Below, one piece after another: positions 20,007 to 29,407 of a stretch of DNA of 39,658 nucleotides (position 1 is the stretch's first letter; each line of letters starts with the position of its first letter). Both the position numbers and the translations under genes were made by a program. Location of the stretch: assembly GCA_020719165.1 (NCBI GenBank), contig DYQT01000005.1, positions 1 through 39,658 of the forward strand, read 5' to 3'. The notes below the pieces were generated by a model that saw nothing but the letters and a program-made list of their open reading frames with translations, was not told the DNA's origin and ran no database searches. Source of the DNA: Draconibacterium orientale. GTDB taxonomy: Bacteria; Bacteroidota; Bacteroidia; Bacteroidales; FEN-979.

Positions 20007-20324
20007 ATGAAAAAGCCAGCTTTAGCAATTTCCATCCTTTTTTTCGTTACCTTTTTGATCGTTTCTGCCTGCACATCCAAAGAAGCCGCTGATCCGTGTG
20101 ATGGAAAAGGAATATTAAATGTAGAAAACAAACTGGATTCTGCAATTTCTGTTAAAGTGGTCCAAACCCATGAGACCGTGACCATCAAAAAGGATTACAC
20201 GCTTCCGTTCTCTTTGGCTGGTAATCAGCCTTATACACTTACAATTGATGGTCCACAATATCACAAGGACACAACTTTCATGCTTCTCTATTGCGATAAC
20301 CTGCTATTCATTGTAAAAAAATAA
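20007..20324 (+). CDS. Small lipoprotein of unknown function
   Basis: The 105-residue protein has a lipoprotein signal peptide: MKK, a hydrophobic core, then the lipobox VSAC with Cys22 as the lipid-carrying residue. The mature part of about 84 residues contains two further cysteines (Cys31 and one near residue 96), which could form a disulphide, and ends in basic residues. I recognise no family. It has its own promoter and stands alone between the divergent giant adhesin and the convergent secreted protein, with only 5 bp between the two stop codons. Confidence 0.75.
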   Translation: MKKPALAISILFFVTFLIVSACTSKEAADPCDGKGILNVENKLDSAISVKVVQTHETVTIKKDYTLPFSLAGNQPYTLTIDGPQYHKDTTFMLLYCDNLLFIVKK

Positions 20325-20329
20325 CCCGG

Positions 20330-21907
20330 CTAATTGTCAAATCGAAGTTTGCTAAAATAAAAAACCAATCTTTTATTATTGGTTTCCAGTGCAATATTTT
20401 TTATTTCCTGGTATCCAAAACTCAGAAAATAATTTGCATACCAATGGTTTAGTATTCCTTTTGTCTCGGAAATGATTTTATCATCGGGGTATAATTTATC
20501 CAGGGGGGAAAAATCAAGTTTTTCAACCACTTTGCTTGTCTGGATAATTTTAGAACCTATCTTTCCATCACTGATGTAACATAACACCAGTTCGTTGCCG
20601 TTAGGGTAAACCACAACATTAGGAGATAAATCCGATGACACCAGATTTCTTATTTCCATATTATTGTCCCAGAGTAATTTGCCTTCAGTGTCAAATCCTG
20701 CAACAATGGTGTTGAAAAATCGGTAGCCATCAAATACCGAATAGCTGTTGGTATAAGGCCTGCCGTAAAAGTCAAAATCAGTAAAACTCTCTGTATGGTA
20801 TTGAGGTGAATAAAGCTCGGCGGTGAGAATGTATTCATCATGCAAAAAAATCAGGTCATGTAGCACGACCGAAAAATCCAGAGAATATTCAGATAGCGTT
20901 TTTTTCTTTTTCAGGGCTTTCTTCTTCAGGTTAATAATATCCTCTTCTCCAACAATTGAATGGGCATTCTTCAACTCAAGAAAGTTATAAAAACTGATTG
21001 ATTTTTGTATGCCTGTTTTAACCTGACTCGAAAAAAAACCTGTTGTCTCACCGATTTGCCTGTTTTTCGATGATGAATTTGTCACTCCTTGCCCATATGT
21101 CCCAAGCAATAATTCGGCAGTGGGACTTGTTGAAGCTACCTTTACCTGTGTTAAAGACCGTTCTTCATTTTGTGTGCCAATTAGCGCCTCATGTTTTATC
21201 AACCCATTCGTATCGTAACGAACAAAATAGTATTCGACATTTTTTTTGGTCACCGTCCGGTTCACAATAGCCGAAACAGAATTGGAAGAGGTGTCGGGGC
21301 TCATCCATAATACAGAGATCTGGCTGCCGTTTCCCAGCGGAAATGCTTTATTAACTCCCTGCTTTAGCTCGACATTCAATATTTTCCCAGCCTGGTCTTT
21401 GGTGTTGATTCCCAGCCAGGCGCGGTTTTTCTGAATACCAAATGCATCCACTACCGCACCAGTTTCCAAAATCCCGGTATTCAAAATCAAGGTTCCATTG
21501 TTGGGCACGATCCTGAGCATTTCAAACTTATTCTCTGTGTTTTTTAATTTCCCGGTACTCACGAATAACAATGCTGCGGTATCTTTTGTAATTTGATGGA
21601 ACCGAAAATCCTGATCATTAAACAGCGGAACACATTTTACCCAAATCTGCTGAAAGTTCGTATCGTAACATGTGAAATACCAATTTGTTCGTGCTGCATC
21701 AGCGACTTCCTGGCTTCTGAAAAACAGGATCAACCCATTGGTTCCGCACGGAATAATTCGGTATGTTTCATTGACCGAATTGGCTGGTATTTCAATGCGC
21801 AAGGGCATGTCGGTCGGATTTTTCGCCATGTTTTGCTGCGAAAGCAGTGATTTTCCCGGGTAGCCGGCCAGGATAAATATAAGGAGTATAAGTTGCCGCA
21901 TGAACAT
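20330..21907 (-). CDS. Secreted protein of unknown function, possible beta-propeller
   Basis: The reading frame is open further upstream, but the start is placed at the ATG at 21907 (or the in-frame ATG at 21901). A signal peptide follows immediately (MRQLILLIFILAG), and the upstream terminator and promoter lie between 21923 and 21963. The product is about 525 residues. It contains several segments of hydrophobic-aromatic strands with turns (for example WYFTCYDTNFQQIW and YYFVRYDTNGLIKHE) that suggest a WD/propeller-like beta fold, but no named domain was recognised. No T9SS C-terminal domain or lipobox is visible, so it is probably periplasmic or outer-membrane associated. A lysine-rich patch (LKKKALKKKKTLSEY) lies in the middle. 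Confidence 0.7.
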   Translation of the reverse strand: MFMRQLILLIFILAGYPGKSLLSQQNMAKNPTDMPLRIEIPANSVNETYRIIPCGTNGLILFFRSQEVADAARTNWYFTCYDTNFQQIWVKCVPLFNDQDFRFHQITKDTAALLFVSTGKLKNTENKFEMLRIVPNNGTLILNTGILETGAVVDAFGIQKNRAWLGINTKDQAGKILNVELKQGVNKAFPLGNGSQISVLWMSPDTSSNSVSAIVNRTVTKKNVEYYFVRYDTNGLIKHEALIGTQNEERSLTQVKVASTSPTAELLLGTYGQGVTNSSSKNRQIGETTGFFSSQVKTGIQKSISFYNFLELKNAHSIVGEEDIINLKKKALKKKKTLSEYSLDFSVVLHDLIFLHDEYILTAELYSPQYHTESFTDFDFYGRPYTNSYSVFDGYRFFNTIVAGFDTEGKLLWDNNMEIRNLVSSDLSPNVVVYPNGNELVLCYISDGKIGSKIIQTSKVVEKLDFSPLDKLYPDDKIISETKGILNHWYANYFLSFGYQEIKNIALETNNKRLVFYFSKLRFDN

Positions 21908-21922
21908 GTTGCTTCTGGATGA

Positions 21923-21930
21923 CAAAAGTA
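21923..21930 (-). promoter_or_regulatory. Promoter -7 box for the 20330-21907 gene
   Basis: Minus-strand TACTTTTG matches TAnnTTTG and lies 15 bp upstream of the ATG at 21907 and 21 bp upstream of the one at 21901. Such a short leader supports the later start choice. It sits directly after the T-tract of the upstream gene's terminator. Confidence 0.6.
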
Positions 21931-21963
21931 GAAAAAAAAAGGTCGCCTGTTTAAAGCGACCTT
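21931..21963 (-). terminator. Intrinsic terminator of the T9SS cargo operon
   Basis: On the minus strand AAGGTCGC pairs with GCGACCTT (8 bp perfect stem, 9-nt loop), followed by an uninterrupted run of nine Ts counting the last stem bases. It lies 18 bp after the stop codon of the 536-residue cargo gene. It is the clearest protein-gene terminator in the window. Confidence 0.88.
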
Positions 21964-21981
21964 CTCTTTCACTGTAATCGG

Positions 21982-23592
21982 TTACTGTACGATCAGTTTC
22001 CTGATTTGTGTTGTTTTTGATTCCGGTATCATAACCTTCACAAAATAAACGCCCGGCGACAAGGTGCTCAGGTTGAGTGAAGAATTCATCTGGTCTGTTG
22101 ATAATTCCATAACGGTATTTCCAACGATTGAAATTACCCTGATCTCTTTGTTCCCGGCATTGTTGAATGTCAATGTGCATTTTCCTGCAGCAGGGTTCGG
22201 CATTACTGTAAATCCTCCCTCTGATGAAGTCTTCTCATTAATGCCAATGATTTTATCACCTGTAATTACAATGTCATCAAGCTCCCAGGTTGAGGCTGCA
22301 ATTGCATCTGAAGTATATTTGAATCCAACATAGACCTGGGTTCCGTTAATCGCGCTGATATCAATCGCTCCTGAGGGTGTCCAGGCATAATTGCCTGCCG
22401 ACCATGTGGCAGTCAATGGAGTCCAGGTAAAGTCGCCGGGGTTTGTGGCTCCGTCGTAATCATTTGATATTAAAGCCTCCAGTGGAGCGCCTGTGTATTT
22501 GTAAGCAGACTGAAAGGTCAGAATTTCGTTCAAATACATGTTGAAATTCATAGGCGGTGAAATCAGCCAGTCCTCATTTACATTTGCTTGTCCGGCGTAT
22601 CCACTCATTTTGCCGCATGGACCACCGTTGATTCCGTGGATGGAGTCGACCACCCAAACTTCGGCGCCTGTTACGTTTTTCAGGATCCAGTTCGAGAAAG
22701 TTTTATTGGTAAAATGGAGGCTGTCGATGATCACCGTGTTTGCGGTTGTTGCAGCCGAACTAGGGGCAGTACCATCAGTTTTAAAATTGATCAGTGCGCC
22801 GGAATTGGTATAGGGGAAGATTTTAAAGAAATATTGTTTGCCTGCGGGTAAATTTCCAAATGCGGCAACCTGAAGTCCCTGAAGGATATTGAGTGCCCCT
22901 GATCCGTCGGCCAGGTTGGCATCATCAGGTATCGGGGTACCGTCAACCGGAGCTGCAATGTTGCTCTGATCGCTTGCCAAAACAATGTATGCTGCAGGCA
23001 ATTGAGCGCCTGTCGCATCAATCCATGCCAGATTGATGGTAAAAGGAGAAGGAGTGGCAGCAAAGCTGGTTGGGTAATTGGTCGGCTCAGGAGCAGGTCC
23101 GCCGCTATATCCTGTCCAGATTACATTGTCAATGGTTACCTGTCCCGAATTTGAACTGTCAGCTTGTTTGAACATGAGGGTAAAATCGCCGGGAGTGTTC
23201 ACGCTGATGGGACCTGAATTGTATAAAGTGCCCTGTGCAGCGCTTGTGACATTTTTCACCAGGAGTCCGTTCACAAAAAGATCTAAATTAACGGCCGTTG
23301 TAAATGGTTGTTTATAATCAAAACTGATCGTGCCACATCCATTGTGAAGAGTTCCGGAGATGATTTTTGATGTCATCGGACGTTTCTTTCCAAAAGTAGG
23401 TGATGGAGCAACGATTACAGAATCGCCGCGACTTTGGGTGTAGGACCAGGTTGAACCGTCCATGCCAATAAAGGTGCCATCGTGATAGGCATTCGCCGTT
23501 TCAGGGTAATTGGTGAAATTTTCGTTGCCCTGGCCGATTGCTAAAAAGCCTGAAAGCAGGAAGATTAGGGAAATCAGTAACTGTTTTTTCAT
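21982..23592 (-). CDS. T9SS type-A cargo protein with choice-of-anchor-J-like domain
   Basis: The 536-residue protein has a signal peptide (MKKQLLISLIFLLSGFLAIGQ), an N-terminal beta-rich domain (about 22-160) and a fibronectin-III-like section (about 170-285). A cleaved-adhesin / choice-of-anchor-J-like jelly roll follows at about 290-450 (EDWLISPPM, then LTFQSAYKY, ending in TWELDDIVITG). The last ~75 residues (FTVMPNPAAGKCTLTF to VYFVKVMIPESKTTQIRKLIVQ) are a classic type-A T9SS sorting domain, so the protein is exported across the outer membrane and attached or released. It is the second gene of an operon, 21 bp after the 844-residue cargo gene, and ends at the terminator at 21931-21963. 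No protease or glycosidase residues were recognised; a binding role is inferred. Confidence 0.88.
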   Translation of the reverse strand: MKKQLLISLIFLLSGFLAIGQGNENFTNYPETANAYHDGTFIGMDGSTWSYTQSRGDSVIVAPSPTFGKKRPMTSKIISGTLHNGCGTISFDYKQPFTTAVNLDLFVNGLLVKNVTSAAQGTLYNSGPISVNTPGDFTLMFKQADSSNSGQVTIDNVIWTGYSGGPAPEPTNYPTSFAATPSPFTINLAWIDATGAQLPAAYIVLASDQSNIAAPVDGTPIPDDANLADGSGALNILQGLQVAAFGNLPAGKQYFFKIFPYTNSGALINFKTDGTAPSSAATTANTVIIDSLHFTNKTFSNWILKNVTGAEVWVVDSIHGINGGPCGKMSGYAGQANVNEDWLISPPMNFNMYLNEILTFQSAYKYTGAPLEALISNDYDGATNPGDFTWTPLTATWSAGNYAWTPSGAIDISAINGTQVYVGFKYTSDAIAASTWELDDIVITGDKIIGINEKTSSEGGFTVMPNPAAGKCTLTFNNAGNKEIRVISIVGNTVMELSTDQMNSSLNLSTLSPGVYFVKVMIPESKTTQIRKLIVQ

Positions 23593-23613
23593 AATTGTTG
23601 GATTTGTTGGTGA

Positions 23614-26121
23614 TTATTGGTTGATGAGTTTTTGTGTGCTTATTTGTCCGGTTTTGAGGTCTTTAACCTGAATAAAGTAAAGGCCGCTGCCCAATTCCGG
23701 AAGATTAAAATCTGCTTTTTTTGTCGCAGTGATCAGGCTGGTAATCCGGTTCCCGATACTTGACATAATTTTAATTTCGTAAGTTGAACTATTTCTGAAT
23801 GTGAGCGAAAATTTACCCCTGAATGACGGATTCGGAATAATGGAAAAACCTTTTTCGGATGAGATATCCGACATCCCGGAAGTACCAACCTGAATAAACA
23901 AGGGCTTGTATTTAACACTTTTTCCGGCATTGTTTCTCGTGGTCAGTTTGACATCATATGAGCCCAGAATATTGTAGGTAACCGGGGGAGGAGTTTGACC
24001 TGAAAATGTTTCAGGGTTACCACGTTCAAATTCCCACTCCCACGAATCAATATCCCCTGTTGAGGCATCGGTAAAAATGACAGATTGACCCAGGGAAATT
24101 GTAGAATCGCTGGTCAGGAAATTGGCAACCGACAAGTAAGAACACCCGGCAAGCGGTGATGCAAATAATGAATCTCCGGCTGGTGTTTTGGCTTGATATT
24201 CAAGCGCATGACGCCAGTTTGCAGCCAGGGAATTATTTGCATTCGGATCGCAGAGTTCCAGTGTCGGACCTTTTCCGTTGGCCATGGTATCCCAAGGCAA
24301 TGTTGGAAGATATGATACAGAATCAACTACAAAACCATACAAATCCTTCAACACAATGGGTTCTCCGCCATTGCTGAGAGCAGATCCTGCATTCCACTGT
24401 AAGGAAGGTACATTGTAATAACTGGTCATGTAGGCTGAACTTTTCGCAACCATGGCGAATGACTGTGGATTTAATGTCATTGTTGGGAATGTGAACTCGA
24501 TTCCTTTACTGAAATAAAAACCCTGCAGGTCAATGGGCTGAGCGCCATTATTGTATACTTCAATGAACTCCAGTGAGTCGGTACCCCCAAGAGGCGACCG
24601 GTAGTTGATTTCGGTCATTACCAGTGGTGCATTGGTTGGCCCGATCACATGAATGTAAGCTGTTTTACAGGTAGTTTGCTGGCCCCATTGGTTTGTGGCG
24701 GTAAGGCATACCGTATAATCGCCCGAATAGTTATAGGTAATGCCGATCGGATTTTTCAGGATAGAACTGCCCGGAATACCTCCGTTGAAGGTCCAATTCC
24801 ATGATTCGGGGCAGAATTTTGTGGAGTCGAAGAAGTTTATGGATTCACCCACAGTGAGATTTATCTTGCTGGCCGAAAAATCGGGGAGTGGCGCCATCAC
24901 TTCACAAAGTGTACTGAAAGTTATATCGTTTCCATATGCCGTGCTAACTGTATTTGTGGCATAGGCCCTTACGTGGTATGTGGAATTGGGCAATAACCCG
25001 GTCATGTTGCTATTGAATGCACCCAGGGTTCCCGGCTCGGTGGAGTGGGGTCCGGCAATGGTTGGGTTGGCTGATAAACTCCAGCACAGTCCGCGAGCAG
25101 TAATATTTGCCCCACCTGTGTTGGTCACATTTCCACCACCAGTGGCGCTGTTGAAAGAGATATTGGTTACAACCGGGTCGGTGGTTACGGTGGGGCCACC
25201 GGGGCCGGCAGGGGTAAGAGGTGTGTCGGTATTGGTCAGAACAACAACATCCCGGCGAAGAGCTGCAGTTGTATTGGCTCCGCTTGGCCATATACCATTG
25301 GAACTGGTATTAAAAGCAAACACGGTATTGTCGGGGTTACGCGATTCAACACGGCGCACGCCGTTGGCATTATTTGCGCCAATGGGAACAACTGCAGGAT
25401 AATCGCCTGCAATACTTGCTCCTGCCTGCATGTACACATCGTTGATGAGGGTTGGCAAATCTGAATTGTTTGCCTGTGTTGGCAGCATCGGGCGAATCAT
25501 GTAAGCAAATAAAGGATCTCCGCTTCCGGCGGTGTTGTCAAACATCAACATGTATTTTCCATTGGAGGGTGCCAGCGAACTGCCTTTGACAAAGCAACCA
25601 TCATCGGTTGTTGCCGGGGTTCTTGCGGTTACGGCAATATCAAGGGCAGTAAGCACCTTTGTGCCAATAAAGATAGGGGCAGAAGGCATGCTTCCTCCCG
25701 TAACTACCCAACCAAGTCGGACATTATGCTGCTGTCCGGCATCAAAACGGGAGGAATTGCCGGTGGGTTGAATAAAAACCCATATCGGACCACTGCTTCC
25801 GGTGGCATCGGTTGTAAAGTATCCTGTAAGGTTGGTGGTGCCGGTAAAAGTGGTTCCGTTCCAGTAATTTCCAGCTCCATAAACGGTGCTGGCATCTGAA
25901 ACCAACCCAACTCCGGGTTTCAGGTCATAAACAGTACCGGGGGTCAGTCCGTCAATCTTTACACAAAAAGCAAATGCGGTTCGGGCATTGTTTGACGAGG
26001 AGGCTGTTTTACTGCCAAAATATTTGGGGATGACCAATTCTGTTACAGTTTGACCAAATCCAACGGCAAACAGGGATACCATCAACAAGGTTATCCCTAA
26101 AAATGAAATTCGATGCTTCAT
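23614..26121 (-). CDS. T9SS type-A cargo protein with PKD and lamin-tail domains
   Basis: The start is placed at the ATG at 26121, nine codons inside the open frame, because the signal peptide MKHRISFLGITLLMVSLFAVGFGQ follows directly; the product is 835 residues. A large N-terminal beta domain (to about residue 310) is followed by a fibronectin-like repeat ending in the AYATN-type motif, and a PKD-like domain (NWTFNGGIPGSS, YSGDYTVCLTATN). Next comes a lamin-tail-like domain (LVMTEINY, then SLEFIEVYNNG, IDLQGFYF, NGGEPIVLKD), a second PKD-like domain (EWEFERGNPE), and a type-A T9SS sorting domain starting FSIIPNPSFRGKFSLTF. It is the first gene of a two-gene operon with the 536-residue cargo protein. 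Similar proteins carry nuclease or phosphatase domains, but none is visible here. Confidence 0.88.
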   Translation of the reverse strand: MKHRISFLGITLLMVSLFAVGFGQTVTELVIPKYFGSKTASSSNNARTAFAFCVKIDGLTPGTVYDLKPGVGLVSDASTVYGAGNYWNGTTFTGTTNLTGYFTTDATGSSGPIWVFIQPTGNSSRFDAGQQHNVRLGWVVTGGSMPSAPIFIGTKVLTALDIAVTARTPATTDDGCFVKGSSLAPSNGKYMLMFDNTAGSGDPLFAYMIRPMLPTQANNSDLPTLINDVYMQAGASIAGDYPAVVPIGANNANGVRRVESRNPDNTVFAFNTSSNGIWPSGANTTAALRRDVVVLTNTDTPLTPAGPGGPTVTTDPVVTNISFNSATGGGNVTNTGGANITARGLCWSLSANPTIAGPHSTEPGTLGAFNSNMTGLLPNSTYHVRAYATNTVSTAYGNDITFSTLCEVMAPLPDFSASKINLTVGESINFFDSTKFCPESWNWTFNGGIPGSSILKNPIGITYNYSGDYTVCLTATNQWGQQTTCKTAYIHVIGPTNAPLVMTEINYRSPLGGTDSLEFIEVYNNGAQPIDLQGFYFSKGIEFTFPTMTLNPQSFAMVAKSSAYMTSYYNVPSLQWNAGSALSNGGEPIVLKDLYGFVVDSVSYLPTLPWDTMANGKGPTLELCDPNANNSLAANWRHALEYQAKTPAGDSLFASPLAGCSYLSVANFLTSDSTISLGQSVIFTDASTGDIDSWEWEFERGNPETFSGQTPPPVTYNILGSYDVKLTTRNNAGKSVKYKPLFIQVGTSGMSDISSEKGFSIIPNPSFRGKFSLTFRNSSTYEIKIMSSIGNRITSLITATKKADFNLPELGSGLYFIQVKDLKTGQISTQKLINQ

Positions 26122-26211
26122 AAGTTTTGATTTTAAGAAACCGCACAAGTATTAATCTACAAAAATGCTAATTTTTTTTGACATTTTCGAGGTTAATTTA
26201 TTAACAAATAG

Positions 26212-26244
26212 CAGGGGCTGATCTTAGAAAAAAACCAGCCCCTG
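26212..26244 (-). terminator. Hairpin, probable dnaK terminator
   Basis: CAGGGGCTG (26212-26220) and CAGCCCCTG (26236-26244) form a 9-bp perfect stem 22 bp beyond the dnaK stop codon. On the minus strand the stem is followed only by CTATTTGTT, so the U-tract is poor and the call rests on position and stem strength. Confidence 0.55.
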
Positions 26245-26266
26245 AAAAACCATCTGCAAACTTTGA

Positions 26267-28198
26267 CTATTTATCTTTTACCTCTTCAAAGTCAACATCG
26301 GTTACTTCATCATTTCCAGAGCCTTTCTGACCTTGTCTGCCCTGTTGCTGATCTTGTTGCGGGCCACCCTCAGGGCCTCCCTGGGGACCGGCCTGGGAGG
26401 AATTTTTGTACATCTCTTCACTGGCTGTTTGCCAGATTGCATTCAGATTGGCCATGGCTGAGTCGATAGCCGGCATGTCGTGATTTTTATGTGCATTTTT
26501 CAATTCACTCACTGCCTTCTCAATCGATTCTTTTTTATCTGCAGGGAGTTTATCGCCAAACTCTTTCAATTGTTTCTCAGTCTGGAATACCAACGTGTCA
26601 GCCTGGTTTAGTTTATCAACCTCCTCTTTCATCCTTTTATCGGCATCGGCATTCACTTGTGCCTCTTCACGCATCCTCCGGATATCATCATCCGACAAAC
26701 CGGATGAAGCTTCGATACGAATTTGCTGAGATTTGCCGGTAGCTTTATCTTTGGCTGTGACATGAAGAATGCCGTTGGCATCAATGTCAAATGTTACTTC
26801 GATCTGCGGAATGCCACGTTGAGATGGGGGTATTCCGTCTAGATGGAATCGGCCAATGCTTTTATTCTGATTCGCCATCGGACGTTCTCCCTGCAAAATA
26901 TGAATTTCTACCGAAGTTTGTCCGTCGGCTGCAGTTGAAAATACTTCCGATTTCCGGGTTGGAATGGTGGTGTTTGATTCGATCAGACGGGTCATGACAC
27001 TGCCAAGTGTTTCGATACCCAACGACAACGGGGTTACGTCAAGCAGCAGCACATCTTTGACCTCTCCGGTTAAAACGCCGCCCTGAATTGCAGCGCCAAT
27101 GGCAACTACTTCATCGGGGTTTACTCCTTTGGAAGGCTCCTTGCCGAAAAAATCACGAACAAGTTTCTGTACAGCAGGGATTCGGGTGGAACCACCTACA
27201 AGGATTACTTCATTCACCTCTGAGGCTTTCAATCCGGCATCCTGCAGTGCTTTCTGGCATGGTGGGATGGTTGATTGCATCAGACTGTCAACAAGTTGTT
27301 CAAACTTTGCACGGGTTATCTTTTTTACAAGATGCTTTGGAACGCCGTCAACCGGCATGATGTAGGGCAGGTTAATCTCGGTTTCCATGGAACTGGATAA
27401 CTCGATTTTTGCCTTTTCAGCAGCCTCTTTCAAACGCTGAAGGGCCATTGGGTCTTTACGCAAATCCAAACCTTCATCTTTCTGGAATTCATCGGCAAGC
27501 CAGTCGATAATCACATGGTCGAAGTCGTCGCCGCCAAGGTGGGTGTTTCCATTGGTTGATTTTACTTCAAAAACGCCTTCACCCAATTCAAGAATGGAAA
27601 TGTCAAATGTTCCGCCGCCAAGATCAAAAACGGCTACCTTAATATCTTTGTGTTTTTTGTCCAAACCATAGGCAAGTGCGGCAGCAGTAGGCTCATTAAT
27701 AATACGTTTAACTGTCAGACCGGCAATCTCGCCAGCCTCTTTTGTCGCCTGACGCTGAGAATCACTAAAATAGGCAGGTACAGTAATCACAGCCTCTTTA
27801 ACTTCCTGACCAAGATAATCTTCGGCAGTCTTCTTCATTTTTTGAAGAACCATCGCACTGATTTCCTGCGGGGTGTATAATTTACCGGAGATGTCAACAC
27901 GGGGTGTGTTATTTTCTCCTTTGGCTACCATGTAGGGCACACGCTTAATTTCTTTTTGCACCTGGTCCCATGTCTCTCCCATAAAGCGTTTAATGGAAAA
28001 AACAGTGTTTTTAGGATTGGTGATTGCCTGCCGTTTAGCGGGGTCACCTACCTTGCGTTCGCCGTTATCGGTAAACCCGACAACTGACGGGGTAGTTCGT
28101 CTCCCTTCGCTGTTTGGAATTACAACAGGTTCGTTTCCTTCCATCACAGCCACACAGGAGTTGGTGGTTCCAAGATCAATACCAATAATTTTTGCCAT
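26267..28198 (-). CDS. dnaK: Hsp70 chaperone DnaK
   Basis: ATP-driven cytosolic chaperone that binds exposed hydrophobic segments of unfolded proteins with DnaJ and GrpE. The 643-residue protein is full length: the phosphate loop [17 protein letters not shown] is at the N-terminus, followed by [31 protein letters not shown], the second phosphate motif [13 protein letters not shown], the linker [16 protein letters not shown], and a substrate-binding domain. The tail is rich in Gln and Gly and ends in [13 protein letters not shown]. grpE and dnaJ are not adjacent. An unusually good ribosome binding site (AAGGAGA on the minus strand at 28212-28206, 7 nt from the ATG) precedes it. No CIRCE-like inverted repeat is visible upstream. 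Confidence 0.98.
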   Translation of the reverse strand: MAKIIGIDLGTTNSCVAVMEGNEPVVIPNSEGRRTTPSVVGFTDNGERKVGDPAKRQAITNPKNTVFSIKRFMGETWDQVQKEIKRVPYMVAKGENNTPRVDISGKLYTPQEISAMVLQKMKKTAEDYLGQEVKEAVITVPAYFSDSQRQATKEAGEIAGLTVKRIINEPTAAALAYGLDKKHKDIKVAVFDLGGGTFDISILELGEGVFEVKSTNGNTHLGGDDFDHVIIDWLADEFQKDEGLDLRKDPMALQRLKEAAEKAKIELSSSMETEINLPYIMPVDGVPKHLVKKITRAKFEQLVDSLMQSTIPPCQKALQDAGLKASEVNEVILVGGSTRIPAVQKLVRDFFGKEPSKGVNPDEVVAIGAAIQGGVLTGEVKDVLLLDVTPLSLGIETLGSVMTRLIESNTTIPTRKSEVFSTAADGQTSVEIHILQGERPMANQNKSIGRFHLDGIPPSQRGIPQIEVTFDIDANGILHVTAKDKATGKSQQIRIEASSGLSDDDIRRMREEAQVNADADKRMKEEVDKLNQADTLVFQTEKQLKEFGDKLPADKKESIEKAVSELKNAHKNHDMPAIDSAMANLNAIWQTASEEMYKNSSQAGPQGGPEGGPQQDQQQGRQGQKGSGNDEVTDVDFEEVKDK

Positions 28199-28205
28199 GT
28201 TTAAA

Positions 28206-28212
28206 TCTCCTT
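28206..28212 (-). promoter_or_regulatory. Strong Shine-Dalgarno site of dnaK
   Basis: Minus-strand AAGGAGA lies 7 nt before the dnaK ATG. Genes of this phylum rarely rely on a Shine-Dalgarno sequence, and most genes in this window lack one, so this full-length match stands out. Confidence 0.75.
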
Positions 28213-28335
28213 ATAAATAATCAATAAAATTTTCAGAATTTCACTTCCCCAGTCAATGATTGTACCAACATCGATTTTGTGTCAGAGGCGTGACAAAAAG
28301 ACAGGAAAGGAGATGGAGAATGACAGACAAAAAAA

Positions 28336-29340
28336 TCAGAACCCGAGGTCTTTGGTGTGTGAGTTCACTTTTAATTCATCTTTGGTCATATCGCTGACGT
28401 TGAGTGAATCCACCGATTTCATAAACCGGGAGGAGAAAAGTCCGATGCCGTTGATGATATTGGTATAGGGAGGTCTCTCCTGAATAAGGGATAATGAGGG
28501 TTCGGTAACTTCCATGTAGGTGTTCAGCTCTGGCGCCGCAACCGTGAAAATGAATTCACAGTGATGGGCAACACGTGTAACGAGCGGGTTCACAGGCACC
28601 TTGGCACCTACCTGGGTGTAAAAATTGTCGCCCGGGAAATACAGGTCAAATGGTTGCGTACTGGAAATATCAGTCGGTCTTATATTGTTGAAAACCAGCC
28701 AATCCATCGATTTCATGTAACTGCTGTCCAAATTTGTTTTCAAGGTTTCGAGATAGAAAAACCTGATTACCAGTTGATATCGTTTGCCGTTTTTGGAGGG
28801 TTTCCACTTCACTTCAAATGATTTGCCCATGGGGAAACTGGCGGTGACCTGTGGACGGATGACTTCAAAATCAGACAATAAGCCGGTTTGGGCTGTGATT
28901 TCCTTGCCGGTTTGTCTGTTTTTGATGTATAACTTATATACATGACTCTCATTCAGCTTAAGCAGCGAATAGTACATCAGTTGGTTCGGATAATAAAAAA
29001 TGGAATCGCCGGCTTGTTTATTATGAATGGTAATGGTGTTGCATGGATATGATTGAATAAACAGGGTGTCCTTTTCATTGGCAACCACGTACTCGTCCAA
29101 TCTTACCTCCAGTTTGTCGGGATAGGTGCTTGAATCGGCCACTTTGGCGAACTCCAGGGCATTGCCCTCGCCCAGAAAAGCTTTAGTTATTTTGATGAAA
29201 GTGGTATCCTCAGTTTGGTCAAGCAGTCCGTACACCACGGTGATGTCTTTCCAATCAGCATTGACATTCAGTGACTTGTCGCATGAGGACAGAAATGACA
29301 GAAACAGTAAAACAAGGGGAAGGAATCGGGTATAGTTCAT
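28336..29340 (-). CDS. Lipoprotein of unknown function
   Basis: The start is set at the ATG at 29340 because a lipoprotein signal peptide follows (MNYTRFLPLVLLFLSFLSSC, Cys20); an ATG at 29373 would add 11 residues and overlap the promoter. The mature protein of about 315 residues has an N-terminal beta-rich domain (ITVVYGLLDQTEDTTFIKITKAF) reminiscent of Bacteroidetes lipoproteins of the DUF4249 type. A fibronectin-like segment (SFEVKWKPSKNGKRYQLVIRF) is in the middle. I cannot assign a function. It is probably anchored in the periplasm or outer membrane. It is divergent from panB, with promoter boxes on both strands in the 67-bp gap. Confidence 0.75.
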   Translation of the reverse strand: MNYTRFLPLVLLFLSFLSSCDKSLNVNADWKDITVVYGLLDQTEDTTFIKITKAFLGEGNALEFAKVADSSTYPDKLEVRLDEYVVANEKDTLFIQSYPCNTITIHNKQAGDSIFYYPNQLMYYSLLKLNESHVYKLYIKNRQTGKEITAQTGLLSDFEVIRPQVTASFPMGKSFEVKWKPSKNGKRYQLVIRFFYLETLKTNLDSSYMKSMDWLVFNNIRPTDISSTQPFDLYFPGDNFYTQVGAKVPVNPLVTRVAHHCEFIFTVAAPELNTYMEVTEPSLSLIQERPPYTNIINGIGLFSSRFMKSVDSLNVSDMTKDELKVNSHTKDLGF

Positions 29341-29358
29341 GCAGCTGAAATTTGATAA

Positions 29359-29391
29359 TTGGCAAAAGTACATAAAATTATCGTAGTTTTG
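29359..29391 (+). promoter_or_regulatory. Promoter (TTG / TAGTTTTG) for the panB operon
   Basis: A -33-like TTGG at 29359-29362 and a -7 box TAGTTTTG at 29384-29391 are 21 bp apart, close to the Bacteroidetes arrangement. The box ends 16 bp before the panB ATG. Confidence 0.65.
29363..29370 (-). promoter_or_regulatory. Promoter -7 box for the 28336-29340 lipoprotein
   Basis: Minus-strand TACTTTTG lies 22 bp upstream of the ATG at 29340. It sits right beside the -33 element of the opposing panB promoter, so the two promoters overlap. Confidence 0.55.
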
Positions 29392-29407
29392 CTTTCAAAT
29401 TGATATT

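Noticed and set aside
21908-22180. N-terminal extension of the 20330 gene up to an ATG at 22180
   Set aside because: The extension would read through the preceding gene's 3' end, its terminator and the promoter box, and would bury the signal peptide at residue 90.
26149-26266. Small gene between dnaK and the 844-codon frame
   Set aside because: The stretch is AT-rich and contains only the dnaK hairpin; no open frame with a plausible start and length was found.
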